This document shows positions 8,091 to 17,607 of a stretch of 50,476 nucleotides of DNA, piece by piece. The first letter of the stretch is position 1. Each line of letters opens with the position of its first letter. The notes below the pieces were generated by a model, which searched no databases, was not told the DNA's origin, and saw only the letters and a list, made by a program, of their open reading frames with translations. Origin of the DNA: Ruminococcus sp. (lineage in GTDB: Bacteria; Bacillota; Clostridia; Oscillospirales; Ruminococcaceae); the NCBI GenBank assembly GCA_021201755.1, contig JAJQEI010000011.1, forward strand, positions 1 through 50,476, read 5' to 3'. Both the position numbers and the translations under genes were made by a program.

Positions 8091-9879
8091 TTAATTTAAC
8101 AGATAGTCCAGGATGGAGCACAGCGATTCGGTGTAATCCTCCGCCACGACTTCTTGTACCATTTCGGGGTCGTCTGTGATAATGCCATCCACTTGTAAAT
8201 TACACAGAGAGCGTGCTTCGGATATGCTGTTCACCGTCCATGCGAAAACTTGTTTTCCGTTTTGGTGGGCGGCATTTACCACCTGATTGATGACAAAAAC
8301 TTTATTCAAGCTGAATCTGTCTGCATATTGTAAATTATAAAACTGACCATACGCCATGCTCATAACATAGGCTGTTTTGATTGCACTGTTTACCTGTTTG
8401 ATTTTCTTCAGAGAAGTGTAAGAAAAGGACGTCACCCAGCATTTATCAGTATAATCATATTTTTCAATCAATTCTGCCACGTCCTGTTCCAACGTATCCG
8501 AGCCATAGTCGGTGGGTTTGATTTCAATGTTCAGCTGAATCCGTCCGTCCACGAACTGTAATACCTCTTCCAGCGTCAAAATGCGTGCATTCCCATAGAT
8601 CGGATCAAACCAGCTCCCAGATATTCTTGTCCACGCCGGTGGTACGCAAGAGACTCTGGTCATGCATGACGACAAGAATGCCGTCTTTTGTCTGTTGGAC
8701 GTCCAGTTCAATAAAGTCTGCTCCTACGTCGATAGCCGCCGCAAAGGCGTACAGTGTGTTTTCCAGCGCATCTGCGGAAAGTCCACGGTGTGCCATAATC
8801 ATCGGATCTTGATAGAACGTCACCCAAAGGGTCGACTGACCGGTGAGGAGGCTGTATAGATAAGACACGTTTAGTCCCAATGCCGATAGTGTCAGCACCA
8901 GAGCTGTAACGACAGCAGTCACACAGCGAAACGGTCGTGTTTGTTTTGCGTCAGGCTGATACGGTTCCGGCAGTTCCACCTCAGGAAACTGCTCCCGTCG
9001 CTTTTGGAAAAGCGTCGTGACATGGGTTACATAAATCGGCGTTGCAAAGAACGAGAAGCTCCACAGAACCACCTGCATCAAAATTTTGAACACCTGCATC
9101 GCCTGTGTGGTCAGAGATGTGCCACTGTTTCTCAGCTTGACAATCAGGAGAACCACCGCCGTGATGGCGCACAAGGATAGGAGCATTACAGCAAAATAAA
9201 AGCAGTTCCACAAGAGGACAGAGAAAAGCGTTTTCCAGAACCGTCCCTTGACGAGCTTTCTGCTGCATTTTCTTGCACTGCGAAAGCTGCAGCGATATTC
9301 CACGAAAAGCGGTGTCGAGAAAATCCACCGTACAGAGAGTAAGCAGCAGAGGAGAATCACACCCACATAAATCGGGAGGAGAAAGTCTTTTTTTGTGATA
9401 TAATAGGCGAGAAAATCGGGAATTCCCATTGCTGTAAAAATATCGGAGGTAGCAGAAAACTGCATCAGCGGAATCAGCACGAGTAAATGCAGCGGCAGGA
9501 GGAGTCCGCCACGAAAGAAGTGTTTCAAGCTGTGGAGTCCTGCACAGGTCATACTGCGTAAGGTGTTGCGAACGGGAGTTTTCGGTTTTACCGGTGTGGA
9601 AAAGCAGTTGCAGACTGCGGCAATTTCAAATAAAGTATAGAGTGCGGCAGCGGTGAGAACGAGGAGGAGCAATAATATGGTCCAAGGGGATTTCAAAAAC
9701 GAGATGAGATTGGCGTTCGTGAGATATTTGAGTCCTGCCGCACGAATGGTGAGCTGCAATAGTCCGGCACAGGCGGGTGCGACGATGAGAATGGTGAGCA
9801 GCTTCCAGAGAATTTCAAAGAGCAAAAGCGGTTTCCAGTGTTGGCGCAGCTGACGCCATGCAGAGCGAAACGGGAACAT
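8091..9879 (-). pseudogene. Membrane glycerophosphodiester phosphodiesterase, broken by a frameshifting deletion
   Basis: The N-terminal part (about 320 residues, several transmembrane helices) is the membrane domain found in front of GDPD enzymes. It is followed by the start of the catalytic domain (MAHRGLSADALENT, ELDVQQTKDGILVVMHD), which would hydrolyse glycerophosphodiesters to glycerol-3-phosphate and an alcohol. The frame stops at TGA 8605-8607 after DKNIWELV; the rest of the domain (GSWFDPIYGNARILTLEEVL onward) continues in another frame to 8091. About ten residues normally between these parts are missing. The junction lies in GGGAGCTG (8611-8618), which can encode both WEL and GSW, as expected for a deletion between two copies of that octamer. 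Start ATG 9879 with AAAGGAGG upstream. Probably inactive. Confidence 0.8.
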
Positions 9880-9918
9880 GGGAGGCGACCTCCTTTCTGA
9901 TTGCGATGATATAACACT

Positions 9919-9947
9919 ACTATAACACAAATTTTTTGAATTTACAA
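9919..9947 (-). promoter_or_regulatory. Promoter of the phosphodiesterase gene
   Basis: On the minus strand, TTGTAA (9942-9947) and TATAGT (9919-9924) with a 17-base spacer, 40 bases before the start codon. Confidence 0.55.
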
Positions 9948-9955
9948 GAGCATAT

Positions 9956-10010
9956 GAAAAAAGCATCGACAGGGATATTTTGGATATAAAATATCCCCGG
10001 ATGCTTTTTC
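9956..10010. terminator. Long bidirectional terminator
   Basis: Nested stem: GAAAAAAGCATC (9956-9967) pairs with GATGCTTTTTC (10000-10010), and GGGATATTTT (9972-9981) pairs exactly with AAAATATCCC (9988-9997). It ends the GH13 gene on the minus strand, where the T-rich arm lies at 9961-9957. Confidence 0.8.
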
Positions 10011-10032
10011 TATTTGTTATGATTTTTATATA

Positions 10033-11904
10033 TCACTGCTTTTTGACTGCGCTTAGTGCCGCATAGCTGTAGGCAGGGAGCTGTACCGTCTGATTGTCGC
10101 AGATACCGCTGATGACCGTACTAAATGCATACTTTTGAAACGATTCGTCTGTCAGGGAAACCGTCTGGGTAGTGTTGCTGCGGTTTAACAGAATAATCAC
10201 GCTATAGCCGTTTTCCTCGTCATATCTGGAGAAACCCAAAACGTTTGGATCCAGCAGTAAAAATTCCATTCTGCCCTCTCGGAATACGTCGTGTTTCCGG
10301 TGAATGTGTCCAAGCTGCTTGGTGTATAGGAGCAATTCCTCGTCCTCGTGTCCCCAGGGGTAACACTGTCGGTTGAACGGGTCTTTCCATCCTTCCAGAC
10401 CGACTTCGTCGCCATAATAAATGGTCGGCACGCCCGGTAAGAAAAATTGCAATACCATGGCGCATTTCAAAAGCACCTTTCCCTTTTCATATTCCTCCGG
10501 TGTCAACGGGTGCTGTGCCATCCAGTCCTTGCTCTTGTCATCACAGGGCTGACCGCCAAATCGATTGATCGCACGTTCGATGTCGTGGGTAGAGACAAAG
10601 TTCATCAATACGTCTACAGTGCATTTGGGATAATTTTCCAAAATTCCCATGATTCGATCTCGAAACCGATAGGGTTCTTCTCCTTTGATATAACAAATAA
10701 TTGCGTCACAGAACGGGTAGTTCATGACACTGTCCAGCTGATCGCCTAAGAGATAACGCCGTTTCACGCCATAAGCCTCTTTATTGGAGGCGTCCTCCCA
10801 GACTTCGCCAATGACAATTTTTTCTTCGTCATAGTTTTTGACACAGGTGTGTAAGTGATCCAAGAACAAATCTGGCAGCTCATCTGCTACATCCAGCCGA
10901 AATCCTGCCGCACCGAGGCTGAGCCAATATTCTAAGACACCGTCCTTACCGCAGATAAATTTGGTATAGCTTGGGTTGTTCTCGTCTACATTCGGCAGTG
11001 TGTCAATACCCCACCAAGATTCATACTCTTTGTTTTCCCAGAAGTGATACCAGCTGTCATACGGACTTGTTTCGTCCTGATATGCACCGGGTTCTGCATA
11101 GCGTCCATATCGATTGAAGTAGACGCTGTCTGCTCCGGTGTGAGAGAAAACGCCGTCCAAGATAATCGAAATGCCACGTTCTTTTGCGTCGGCACAGAGC
11201 TTTTCAAAATCCTCGTTTGTGCCGAGGAGTGGATCGACTTTCCGATAATTCGCCGTTCCATAGCGGTGGTTTTCGTGGGATTCAAAAATGGGATTTAGAT
11301 AGATACAGGTGACGCCTAAGTCTGCCAGATAGTCTAGTTTTGAGCGAATGCCCTCCAAGTCGCCGCCGAAATAGTCATTGTTCCAGACGTGACCGTTCTG
11401 ATCCGGCTGATAATATGGCAGTTTTCCCCATTCCCGCATGACTCTGCCATCGGGGATATTCTCATGGGGTTTGCCGCTATTGTAAAATCGATCGGGGAAA
11501 ATTTGATACATAATGCCGCCCTTTAAGAAATTCGGCGTCCGATAGTGTTTCGCATAGACAGTCAGCTGAAACATTTCGCCAATATCCAGCATCCCGTGAC
11601 AGGCGTCGCCCCGTTTGATGTAGTAGCGAATGTGGTTGCTTGTATAAGAGAAGTAGTAATAGTGGACGCCTGCGAATTTCGATTGAAAATTTGTCGTATA
11701 TACGTTACAGCTGTCCTCTTGTCCTGTCAGATTCATCGGCAAAAATCGTTCCTTGAAGCCGGTTCGGAATACGACCAATACTGGTGCGAAATCCAGCTGT
11801 ACATCAGCCGGAATGCGGATGGTAAACTGACAGGACTGTTCTTGTTGGATTGCGCCAAAGGGATTTTTATAGGTGGTATCCCAGCTTTTATAAAGATATG
11901 GCAT
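10033..11904 (-). CDS. GH13 alpha-glycosidase (neopullulanase/cyclomaltodextrinase-like)
   Basis: A 623-residue cytoplasmic enzyme without a signal peptide. An N-terminal beta domain (about 1-125) is followed by a GH13 TIM barrel. Catalytic positions are visible: nucleophile Asp in GFRLDVADEL (about 335), acid/base Glu in IGEVWEDA (about 365) and the third Asp in VSTHDIER (about 441), plus GVPTIYYGDEVGLEG. It most likely cleaves alpha-1,4 (and perhaps alpha-1,6) bonds in maltodextrins. The start is ATG 11904 with AAAGGAG 8 bases upstream. It follows the glycogen phosphorylase gene on the same strand after 138 bases, so the two probably act together in intracellular alpha-glucan breakdown. Exact specificity cannot be read from sequence. 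Confidence 0.88.
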   Translation of the reverse strand: MPYLYKSWDTTYKNPFGAIQQEQSCQFTIRIPADVQLDFAPVLVVFRTGFKERFLPMNLTGQEDSCNVYTTNFQSKFAGVHYYYFSYTSNHIRYYIKRGDACHGMLDIGEMFQLTVYAKHYRTPNFLKGGIMYQIFPDRFYNSGKPHENIPDGRVMREWGKLPYYQPDQNGHVWNNDYFGGDLEGIRSKLDYLADLGVTCIYLNPIFESHENHRYGTANYRKVDPLLGTNEDFEKLCADAKERGISIILDGVFSHTGADSVYFNRYGRYAEPGAYQDETSPYDSWYHFWENKEYESWWGIDTLPNVDENNPSYTKFICGKDGVLEYWLSLGAAGFRLDVADELPDLFLDHLHTCVKNYDEEKIVIGEVWEDASNKEAYGVKRRYLLGDQLDSVMNYPFCDAIICYIKGEEPYRFRDRIMGILENYPKCTVDVLMNFVSTHDIERAINRFGGQPCDDKSKDWMAQHPLTPEEYEKGKVLLKCAMVLQFFLPGVPTIYYGDEVGLEGWKDPFNRQCYPWGHEDEELLLYTKQLGHIHRKHDVFREGRMEFLLLDPNVLGFSRYDEENGYSVIILLNRSNTTQTVSLTDESFQKYAFSTVISGICDNQTVQLPAYSYAALSAVKKQ

Positions 11905-12042
11905 ATCAAAAGCTCCTTTATTCTGTGACACACACACTTCATAAAAAATGGAGTCAAGTAAAAGCTCGCTCCGCTTGTGTGAGATTGTGGTGTGGTGTTG
12001 ATTTCAAATCATCACGCCATTTGTGTTTCAAACGGATTTCGT

Positions 12043-14451
12043 TCAGATCCCCCAGATGTCCTTTGCATATTCATTGACCGCACGGTCTGCGGAGAAAATA
12101 CCTGCTCCTGCAATATTCATCAGGGACATTTTTATCCATCTGTCCGTATCGGTATAGATTTCGGAGCTGTGTGCCTGTACGCTAGTGTAGCTGTCGAAGT
12201 CTGCGAGAACTATATACGGGTCGACCGTCCGCAGCGAATCTGCCACTTCAGTAAATTTACAGCCGTTAATGCCCGCATACATCCGGTCGATACAGCTCTT
12301 GATAATGGGGTTGTTCCGGTAATAATCCTCCGGATGATAGCCCCGTGCTTTCAGTGCGTTGACTTCTTCCGTCTTCATGCCGAAGATGAGGATATTGTCG
12401 TCGCCGACTGCGTTACTGATTTCGATGTTTGCGCCGTCCAGGGTACCCAGCGTCACAGCACCGTTCAGCATGAGCTTCATATTACCCGTGCCGGACGCTT
12501 CTGTACCAGCCAGTGAAATCTGTTCAGAAATATCGCACGCAGGCATCAGCAGTTCGGACATGGTAACCCGATAGTCTTCTAGGAAATAAACGGAGAGCTT
12601 TTCCGAAATCCGAGGATTCTTGCGGATTTCTTCCGATAGTGCCCAAATCAACTTGATAATCTGTTTTGCCAGATAATATCCCGGTGCAGCCTTTGCAGCG
12701 AAGATATATGTTTTTGGTACGAAGTCCATATTGGGATTTTCCAGTAATGCGTTATACTGTGCCAGAATGTTCATCACGTTTAGGTGCTGCCGCTTATATT
12801 CGTGAAGCCGTTTTACCTGTGCATCAAAAATGCTGTTGGTATCCAGCGTAATGCCGCTCTGTTTCTGGACATACTTAGCGAAACGCTCTTTGTTTTCCTT
12901 CTTGATGATACGAAGCTGTTCGAGGGTGTCTTTGTCGTTTGCGAACACTTCCAGTTTTTTCAGTTCGCTGCCGTCCATCAGGAAGCCGTTTCCGATTTTA
13001 TCCTGCAGCATTTGGGTCAGTCCCGGGTTCGACTGATAGAGCCAGCGGCGATAAGCGATACCGTTCGTGACGTTCTTGAACTTGCTAGGGGTATCCAGAT
13101 ATTCCTCGTGGAAAACGCTTTCCTTGATGATTTCGGAGTGAAGCGTGGATACGCCGTTGATGCTGTGAGATGCCATTACGCAGAGCGTCGCCATGTGTAT
13201 CTGATTGTCTTTGATGATGGACATTCTGGTGGTCTTTGCACTGTCGCCGCCGTTGCGGTTCATCAGCTCCGCACAATAGCGGTTGTTGATTTCGACAATA
13301 ATCTGGAAAATCCGTGGCACAACCTGTTTCATCAGGTTCACATCCCACTTTTCCAGAGCCTCTGCCATAACCGTGTGGTTGGTATAAGCGAATGTATTGG
13401 TGACGATATGCCAAGCCTGTTCCCACGTATAGCCGCAGTCATCCAGCAATACACGCATCAATTCTGGAATCGCCAAAGTCGGGTGGGTGTCGTTGATGTG
13501 GATGGCAACTTTTTCGTGGAGATTTTCCAGCGTGCCATAGACGTTCATATGGTGGTTGACAATATCGCCAACAGCCGCCGCACATAGGAAATACTGCTGC
13601 CGCAGCCGGAGAAATTTGCCCTTTAAGTGGTTATCGTTAGGGTAAAGCACCTTTGAGATGGCGTTTGCCATGGAGTTACGAGAGAGAGCCTGTTCATAGT
13701 TCCCCTTGTTAAATTCCTTCATATCGAAACTCGGTGCTTCCGCACGCCACAGGCGCAGCTTCGAGACGCTGTCGCTGCCGTAGCCGGAAACGTACATATC
13801 ATACGGAAGCGCAATGACCGTGCTATAGTTGATGTGGGAAATATAGTGGTAGGAATCCTGCCAATACTCCTGTATGTTTCCATCGAAGTGGACTTCGATG
13901 GCTTCATCCGGATTGGGGTCAAGCCAGACGTTACCGCCGGGCAGCCAGTTGTCCGGGTTTTCGGTTTGCCAGCCGTCTTCCAGTACCTGTTTAAAGATAC
14001 CGTATTCATAACAAATGGAGTGACCGGTTGCAGGAATGCTCTGGGTTGCCATAGCGTCCAGATAACAAGCCGCCAGTCGCCCCAGACCGCCGTTTCCGAG
14101 ACCGGCGTCTGGTTCGCATTCAAAAATATTTTCCAGTTTGATGTGATAGTCGCCTAAAATCGACTCCACGTTGTCTTGCAGTTCCAGATTATAGAGTGTT
14201 GTCTTTAAGGAGCGTCCCATCAGGAATTCCATCGAAAGATAATAAACCTGTTTTTCACCGATAGAGTATACTCGATTGATAAACTGCCGTCGTTTCCGCT
14301 TCAGACGCTTCAGCATCATCGCAGACAGCACCTGATAAATCTGTTTATCTGACGCTTCGTCTGGGGAGACGCTGCATTTGAGCTGCAAATTGCCTACAAA
14401 TTCCTGTTTCAGTTCTTCTCTTTGTGTATTTGCTGTTTGTTTCCCTGCCAT
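12043..14451 (-). CDS. glgP: Glycogen/starch/alpha-glucan phosphorylase
   Basis: An 802-residue GT35 phosphorylase that releases glucose-1-phosphate from alpha-1,4-glucans with inorganic phosphate and pyridoxal phosphate. The family length is normal. The cofactor site EASGTGNMKLMLNGA with the PLP lysine lies near residue 658, followed by TLGTLDGANIEI. The N-terminal YYLSMEFLMGRSL and GLGNGGLGRLAACYLD segments are conserved. The start is ATG 14451 directly after AGGAGGAGG; 14 in-frame residues upstream are unlikely to be translated. It is the first gene of the glucan pair with the GH13 gene and is read from a consensus promoter with a structured leader of about 180 nt. Confidence 0.96.
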   Translation of the reverse strand: MAGKQTANTQREELKQEFVGNLQLKCSVSPDEASDKQIYQVLSAMMLKRLKRKRRQFINRVYSIGEKQVYYLSMEFLMGRSLKTTLYNLELQDNVESILGDYHIKLENIFECEPDAGLGNGGLGRLAACYLDAMATQSIPATGHSICYEYGIFKQVLEDGWQTENPDNWLPGGNVWLDPNPDEAIEVHFDGNIQEYWQDSYHYISHINYSTVIALPYDMYVSGYGSDSVSKLRLWRAEAPSFDMKEFNKGNYEQALSRNSMANAISKVLYPNDNHLKGKFLRLRQQYFLCAAAVGDIVNHHMNVYGTLENLHEKVAIHINDTHPTLAIPELMRVLLDDCGYTWEQAWHIVTNTFAYTNHTVMAEALEKWDVNLMKQVVPRIFQIIVEINNRYCAELMNRNGGDSAKTTRMSIIKDNQIHMATLCVMASHSINGVSTLHSEIIKESVFHEEYLDTPSKFKNVTNGIAYRRWLYQSNPGLTQMLQDKIGNGFLMDGSELKKLEVFANDKDTLEQLRIIKKENKERFAKYVQKQSGITLDTNSIFDAQVKRLHEYKRQHLNVMNILAQYNALLENPNMDFVPKTYIFAAKAAPGYYLAKQIIKLIWALSEEIRKNPRISEKLSVYFLEDYRVTMSELLMPACDISEQISLAGTEASGTGNMKLMLNGAVTLGTLDGANIEISNAVGDDNILIFGMKTEEVNALKARGYHPEDYYRNNPIIKSCIDRMYAGINGCKFTEVADSLRTVDPYIVLADFDSYTSVQAHSSEIYTDTDRWIKMSLMNIAGAGIFSADRAVNEYAKDIWGI

Positions 14452-14634
14452 TTTATCCTCCTCCTGCACAGTATGCGTGTGTATCTTGTGCATCGCCGAA
14501 AGCCGGAAGTATAACAGATGTGTAACGGTGTTTCTGCGGTGACAATTCGTTTTATTTTTTGGGGTTTCTAGTCGGGTCTGATTTCAGACAGCAGCTGCGA
14601 CACGTCGCAGTCGTTCTATCAGCAACACATCTGC
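14452..14634 (-). promoter_or_regulatory. Structured 5' leader of glgP
   Basis: The leader contains two perfect hairpins close together: CTGCGAC-AC-GTCGCAG (14595-14610) and GTCTGA-TT-TCAGAC (14576-14589). No recognised riboswitch core is visible. The length and folding suggest control of glgP at the RNA level, but this is inference. Confidence 0.4.
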
Positions 14635-14641
14635 AATTACT

Positions 14642-14670
14642 ATTATACACATGATTTTGGAATTTGTCAA
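14642..14670 (-). promoter_or_regulatory. Consensus promoter of glgP
   Basis: On the minus strand, perfect TTGACA (14665-14670) and perfect TATAAT (14642-14647) with a 17-base spacer, about 190 bases before the start codon. From here to the next gene at 14943 I see only an imperfect hairpin (about 14700-14747) and nothing else. Confidence 0.85.
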
Positions 14671-14942
14671 GTAAAGATTCGGGAAAGCCATTTTATATGT
14701 GAAAAAGAAAAAGCCATACCTGAAAAAACAGGACATGACTTTTCACGCAGAGCGTTGAAATCTGCACGATTATTTTTTCGGGAATGGTGAGAACGGATTC
14801 ACGCATCCCTCGCTCCCTGATAAATAGGCATTCACACGCCCCTAAAAACGGTGTGGAAAGAGGTAGAAAGATGAAAAAAGTAGAAACTCGTGTATGTACC
14901 GTTTTTCAAAATCAGATTTTTGCTTGCAACAATTATAGGTAA

Positions 14943-15144
14943 TTATAAAAGGGAAGCAATTGTGGCTCCAAGCGCAACAACGACAATAATTGTCACAGCT
15001 ATGCTGACAATGCTCAAAACAAGACCAACAATTGCGCAAGGAATCGCAATATACCAAAAACAACTCAAGCAAATTGCAACAATTCCCAATACCATAGATG
15101 CGACGAGATGCGACGGAAAGACCAATACTTTTTTTCGGTTCCAT
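14943..15144 (-). pseudogene. Small DUF4190-like membrane protein, frameshifted by a 10-bp tandem duplication
   Basis: AGAAAGGAG and ATG 15144 are followed by MEPKKSIGLSVAS; the frame is then lost. Two exact copies of AGATGCGACG stand in tandem at 15096-15105 and 15106-15115. Removing one copy restores a 63-residue protein that continues MVLGIVAICLSCFWYIAIPC, with two hydrophobic helices, ending at 14943. This resembles small two-helix membrane proteins such as DUF4190, which have no known function. As it stands, translation from the good start gives an unrelated Cys-rich tail. Because short tandem repeats are unstable, the gene could revert. Confidence 0.75.
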
Positions 15145-15325
15145 GCGATAACACACTCCTTTCTGATTGATTTTCTGATATCGTGCAGAGTGACATGAAG
15201 AGCATTATAACATGGAGTGACGACAGAATTCGCCCCCATATACTCTAATAAGACAATTAAACCAAAAAAAAAAAAAATACGTGATAGTTTGATGAAAATT
15301 AGATGAAAATCAGCTTTTTAATTTC

Positions 15326-15631
15326 TTATTCTGAATTTCCGATCCCCTCATCAATCCACGCAATCAGCCGTATCACCCGATTCCACGCTTCTTTATCCGC
15401 CACCGACTCCCGATAGGTATAGACAATGGCGTTCCAAGTTTCCGGCGTCACTGTTCCCATAATCGGCAGTACATATTTCTTTTGAAACGTTTCCACCGCT
15501 TGTGTCGTTTCTTTTCCGTAAAAGCCGTCTGCGCCAATGTGTATCAAATCTTGCTCTACATGAGAGAGTGCGTGTAAATATCCCTGTATCTCTCGAATAT
15601 GTTCTCGCTTTTGGGTTTCTGTATATGCCAT
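15326..15631 (-). CDS. Small peptidoglycan-binding domain protein
   Basis: A 101-residue protein made almost entirely of one PG_binding_1 fold: IREIQGYLHAL, DGFYGKETTQAVETFQKKY and GTVTPETWNAIV are the standard helix-loop-helix elements. No signal peptide is visible. The start chosen is ATG 15631 with AAAGGTGG upstream, 15 bases after the end of the larger SpoIID-like gene, so it is the last gene of a three-gene operon. The same PG-binding fold occurs three times in the gene before it. Confidence 0.8.
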   Translation of the reverse strand: MAYTETQKREHIREIQGYLHALSHVEQDLIHIGADGFYGKETTQAVETFQKKYVLPIMGTVTPETWNAIVYTYRESVADKEAWNRVIRLIAWIDEGIGNSE

Positions 15632-15645
15632 CCCTGTGCCACCTT

Positions 15646-17043
15646 TCAAGAAATGATGTATCCCGGATTTTGAAACGGCTGTTTGTCATAGCCGTATCGC
15701 AAATCGGAGTAGAGTCCCGCAATGGCGTTCCAGACGGCAGCACCCACTGCGCCATTTTCCGGAAATCCAAACAGTCGTTGAAACACCGTCACCGACGCCT
15801 TTATCACCGGCCCGAAATAACCCGTTGCAGCCACTGCACCCACTTCCGGATATGTCTGATGAATATATGTAAGATATTCCTGTAAAAGCCTGACGTAATC
15901 GCTGGTCTGCCCCTCCTGCAATACCGTACCCGGATACAGCACCACATCGTTTCCCGTCGTATCCAGTGGCACAGATGCGAGAATACCGACGTAGGCGTCG
16001 TATAACGCCACCCACGTTGCACGGTCGAGAATTCCCGTCTCCGGCAGACCGAACACCTTTTGAAACGACTTGACAGAAGTTTCTGTCTGTGCGCCAAAAT
16101 AGCCGGTAATGCTGACCGGCTGTACTGCCGCATAATACGCCCCCACTACGCCAAGATAATACTGAACCGTGCGGACTGCTGCGCCCTGCATTCCGATTTC
16201 CAGTGTATCGGTAAACTGTTGTATCGCCTCCCATTCGTTTAACCCTTCGGAATTCAGCTCCGCCAGACGTTTTACAATAACGAAAATATAGGCGATTTTG
16301 TACCACGTCGCCTCGTTGACGACGCCGTCAGCAGGTAAACCGAAAATCTGTTGAAAGGCGATGACAGCCGCCTGTGTGGACTGTTCAAATGCGCCGATGG
16401 TGTCAGCAATTTTGGGAATGGCGGGATAGTTGTAGGAAATTCGGTTTAGCTGCACTTGAATGGTGCGAACGTTCTCCCCACGGTATCCCAGTTCCAGATG
16501 ATACCCGGGATAAGACGGCGTGTTCGTCTGCACCGGCACATTCGAGACAATGTCGATGTTGTTTCCGTAGTAATAGGTCAGGATTTCATAGGGTGTCATG
16601 CCCTGTTTTGCAAGCGTCACCGTTCCCCATTGGGACAGTCCCTCACAGACAGCCGTCGTACCGTTACAAAAGGCGGCGAACAGCGGTTCTACGCTGCCCT
16701 GCCGACGAATATAGGCGTTGAATAGTTCATCTACCAGCTGACCGATATTTTCAAAAATTTCTCTGCCATAGCTGTAGCTCTGGTCGAATTGGGTGGAGCT
16801 TGTGATATCAAAAGGATATCCTCGGGCAGGGTACCATTCGGTGTAAATGCAGTTCAGAGCGAAGCTGACGATGACGTAGATATTGGCACGGATTGCGTTT
16901 TCCGGCCATGTAGGGTAGATTTCGCTGGACACTACATTTTTAATATAATCCGGAAATGATACGGTCACATTTTCTACTGCCTCCTCTGGACGCCGCAGGT
17001 GTACAGTAATGCATTCGGGGATAAACGGTTCACCAACAGGCAT
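15646..17043 (-). CDS. SpoIID-like protein with three peptidoglycan-binding domains
   Basis: A 465-residue protein. The first 175 residues resemble the SpoIID/LytB-type domain of clostridial spore-associated proteins (VSFPDYIKNVVSSEIYPTWPE, GLSQWGTVTLAKQGMTPYEIL). Three PG_binding_1 repeats follow, each with a FQxxFGLP-type motif and an ATWxxI/L end (about 200-260, 285-345, 375-455). No signal peptide is seen. Comparable genes in Clostridia are tied to cortex or germination functions, but this is not proved. The start is ATG 17043 with AAAGGTGG upstream. It sits between the 17062-17547 gene and the small PG-binding gene, with gaps of under 20 bases. Confidence 0.75.
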   Translation of the reverse strand: MPVGEPFIPECITVHLRRPEEAVENVTVSFPDYIKNVVSSEIYPTWPENAIRANIYVIVSFALNCIYTEWYPARGYPFDITSSTQFDQSYSYGREIFENIGQLVDELFNAYIRRQGSVEPLFAAFCNGTTAVCEGLSQWGTVTLAKQGMTPYEILTYYYGNNIDIVSNVPVQTNTPSYPGYHLELGYRGENVRTIQVQLNRISYNYPAIPKIADTIGAFEQSTQAAVIAFQQIFGLPADGVVNEATWYKIAYIFVIVKRLAELNSEGLNEWEAIQQFTDTLEIGMQGAAVRTVQYYLGVVGAYYAAVQPVSITGYFGAQTETSVKSFQKVFGLPETGILDRATWVALYDAYVGILASVPLDTTGNDVVLYPGTVLQEGQTSDYVRLLQEYLTYIHQTYPEVGAVAATGYFGPVIKASVTVFQRLFGFPENGAVGAAVWNAIAGLYSDLRYGYDKQPFQNPGYIIS

Positions 17044-17061
17044 ATTTTTTCCACCTTTCTC

Positions 17062-17547
17062 TTAAAGGGAATTTTCATCCCGAGAAAAAAGAGGCTCGGG
17101 ATTTTCAAAGGTCATCGGTTCGGGTTCTTCCGTCAGATCTGCCGGCAGCGGAATCATCGAAAAGACTTGACGAGAGGTCACGCCTGCAAATACAGGGACA
17201 GCCTTTGAAATTTGGCGATAATAGCCAGACGCAAATACATGGACGTCGAACGTGCCATAGGGCGGATGGGATTCGTCCTGGTTGAGATGTGTTTCACCGG
17301 CCGCCGCATCCACAATTATCACAGATACGCCTGGCAACGCCATTCCACCCATGCCGGTGCGTGTGATGACCTGTATCCAACCGGTTGCAGTTTGTGCTTC
17401 GGGTTGTGCGGATGGCTTGATTTCGGGTTCTGGTGTGATTTTAGGTTTAGGTGTTGTTTCTGATTTTACTGCAATGTGCGACGCTCGATAGAGCCGCAGC
17501 ATTTCTTCTCGGTATTCCTCTGGTGTGTGCGGAGTTGTGTTTGCCAT
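17062..17547 (-). CDS. Hypothetical protein with Ig-like/carboxypeptidase-regulatory-like domain
   Basis: A 161-residue protein. The first 55 residues are polar and Pro/Lys/Glu-rich (TPKPKITPEPEIKPSAQPE). The rest resembles a carboxypeptidase-regulatory-like beta fold: GWIQVITRTGMGGMALPGVSV and then YGTFDVHVFASGYYRQ. No catalytic motif or signal peptide. The start is ATG 17547 with AAAGGAGG upstream. As first gene of the operon with the SpoIID-like and PG-binding genes, it probably forms part of the same envelope or spore-cortex complex; this rests on context only. Confidence 0.65.
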   Translation of the reverse strand: MANTTPHTPEEYREEMLRLYRASHIAVKSETTPKPKITPEPEIKPSAQPEAQTATGWIQVITRTGMGGMALPGVSVIIVDAAAGETHLNQDESHPPYGTFDVHVFASGYYRQISKAVPVFAGVTSRQVFSMIPLPADLTEEPEPMTFENPEPLFSRDENSL

Positions 17548-17607
17548 AAAAAATGCCTCCTTTTTTTGATATCTTATGCGTACGTGCCGAAAAATAGAAC
17601 GGCTGTG

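Noticed and set aside
14700..14747. Imperfect hairpin GTGAAAA...TTTTCAC
   Set aside because: Pairing is interrupted, there is no clean T run, and no gene ends nearby in the right direction.
17570..17578. CATAAGATA on the minus strand, similar to a sigma-K -10
   Set aside because: Transcription would start almost on top of the ribosome binding site of the 17547 gene and no matching -35 is clear; too weak to list as a promoter.
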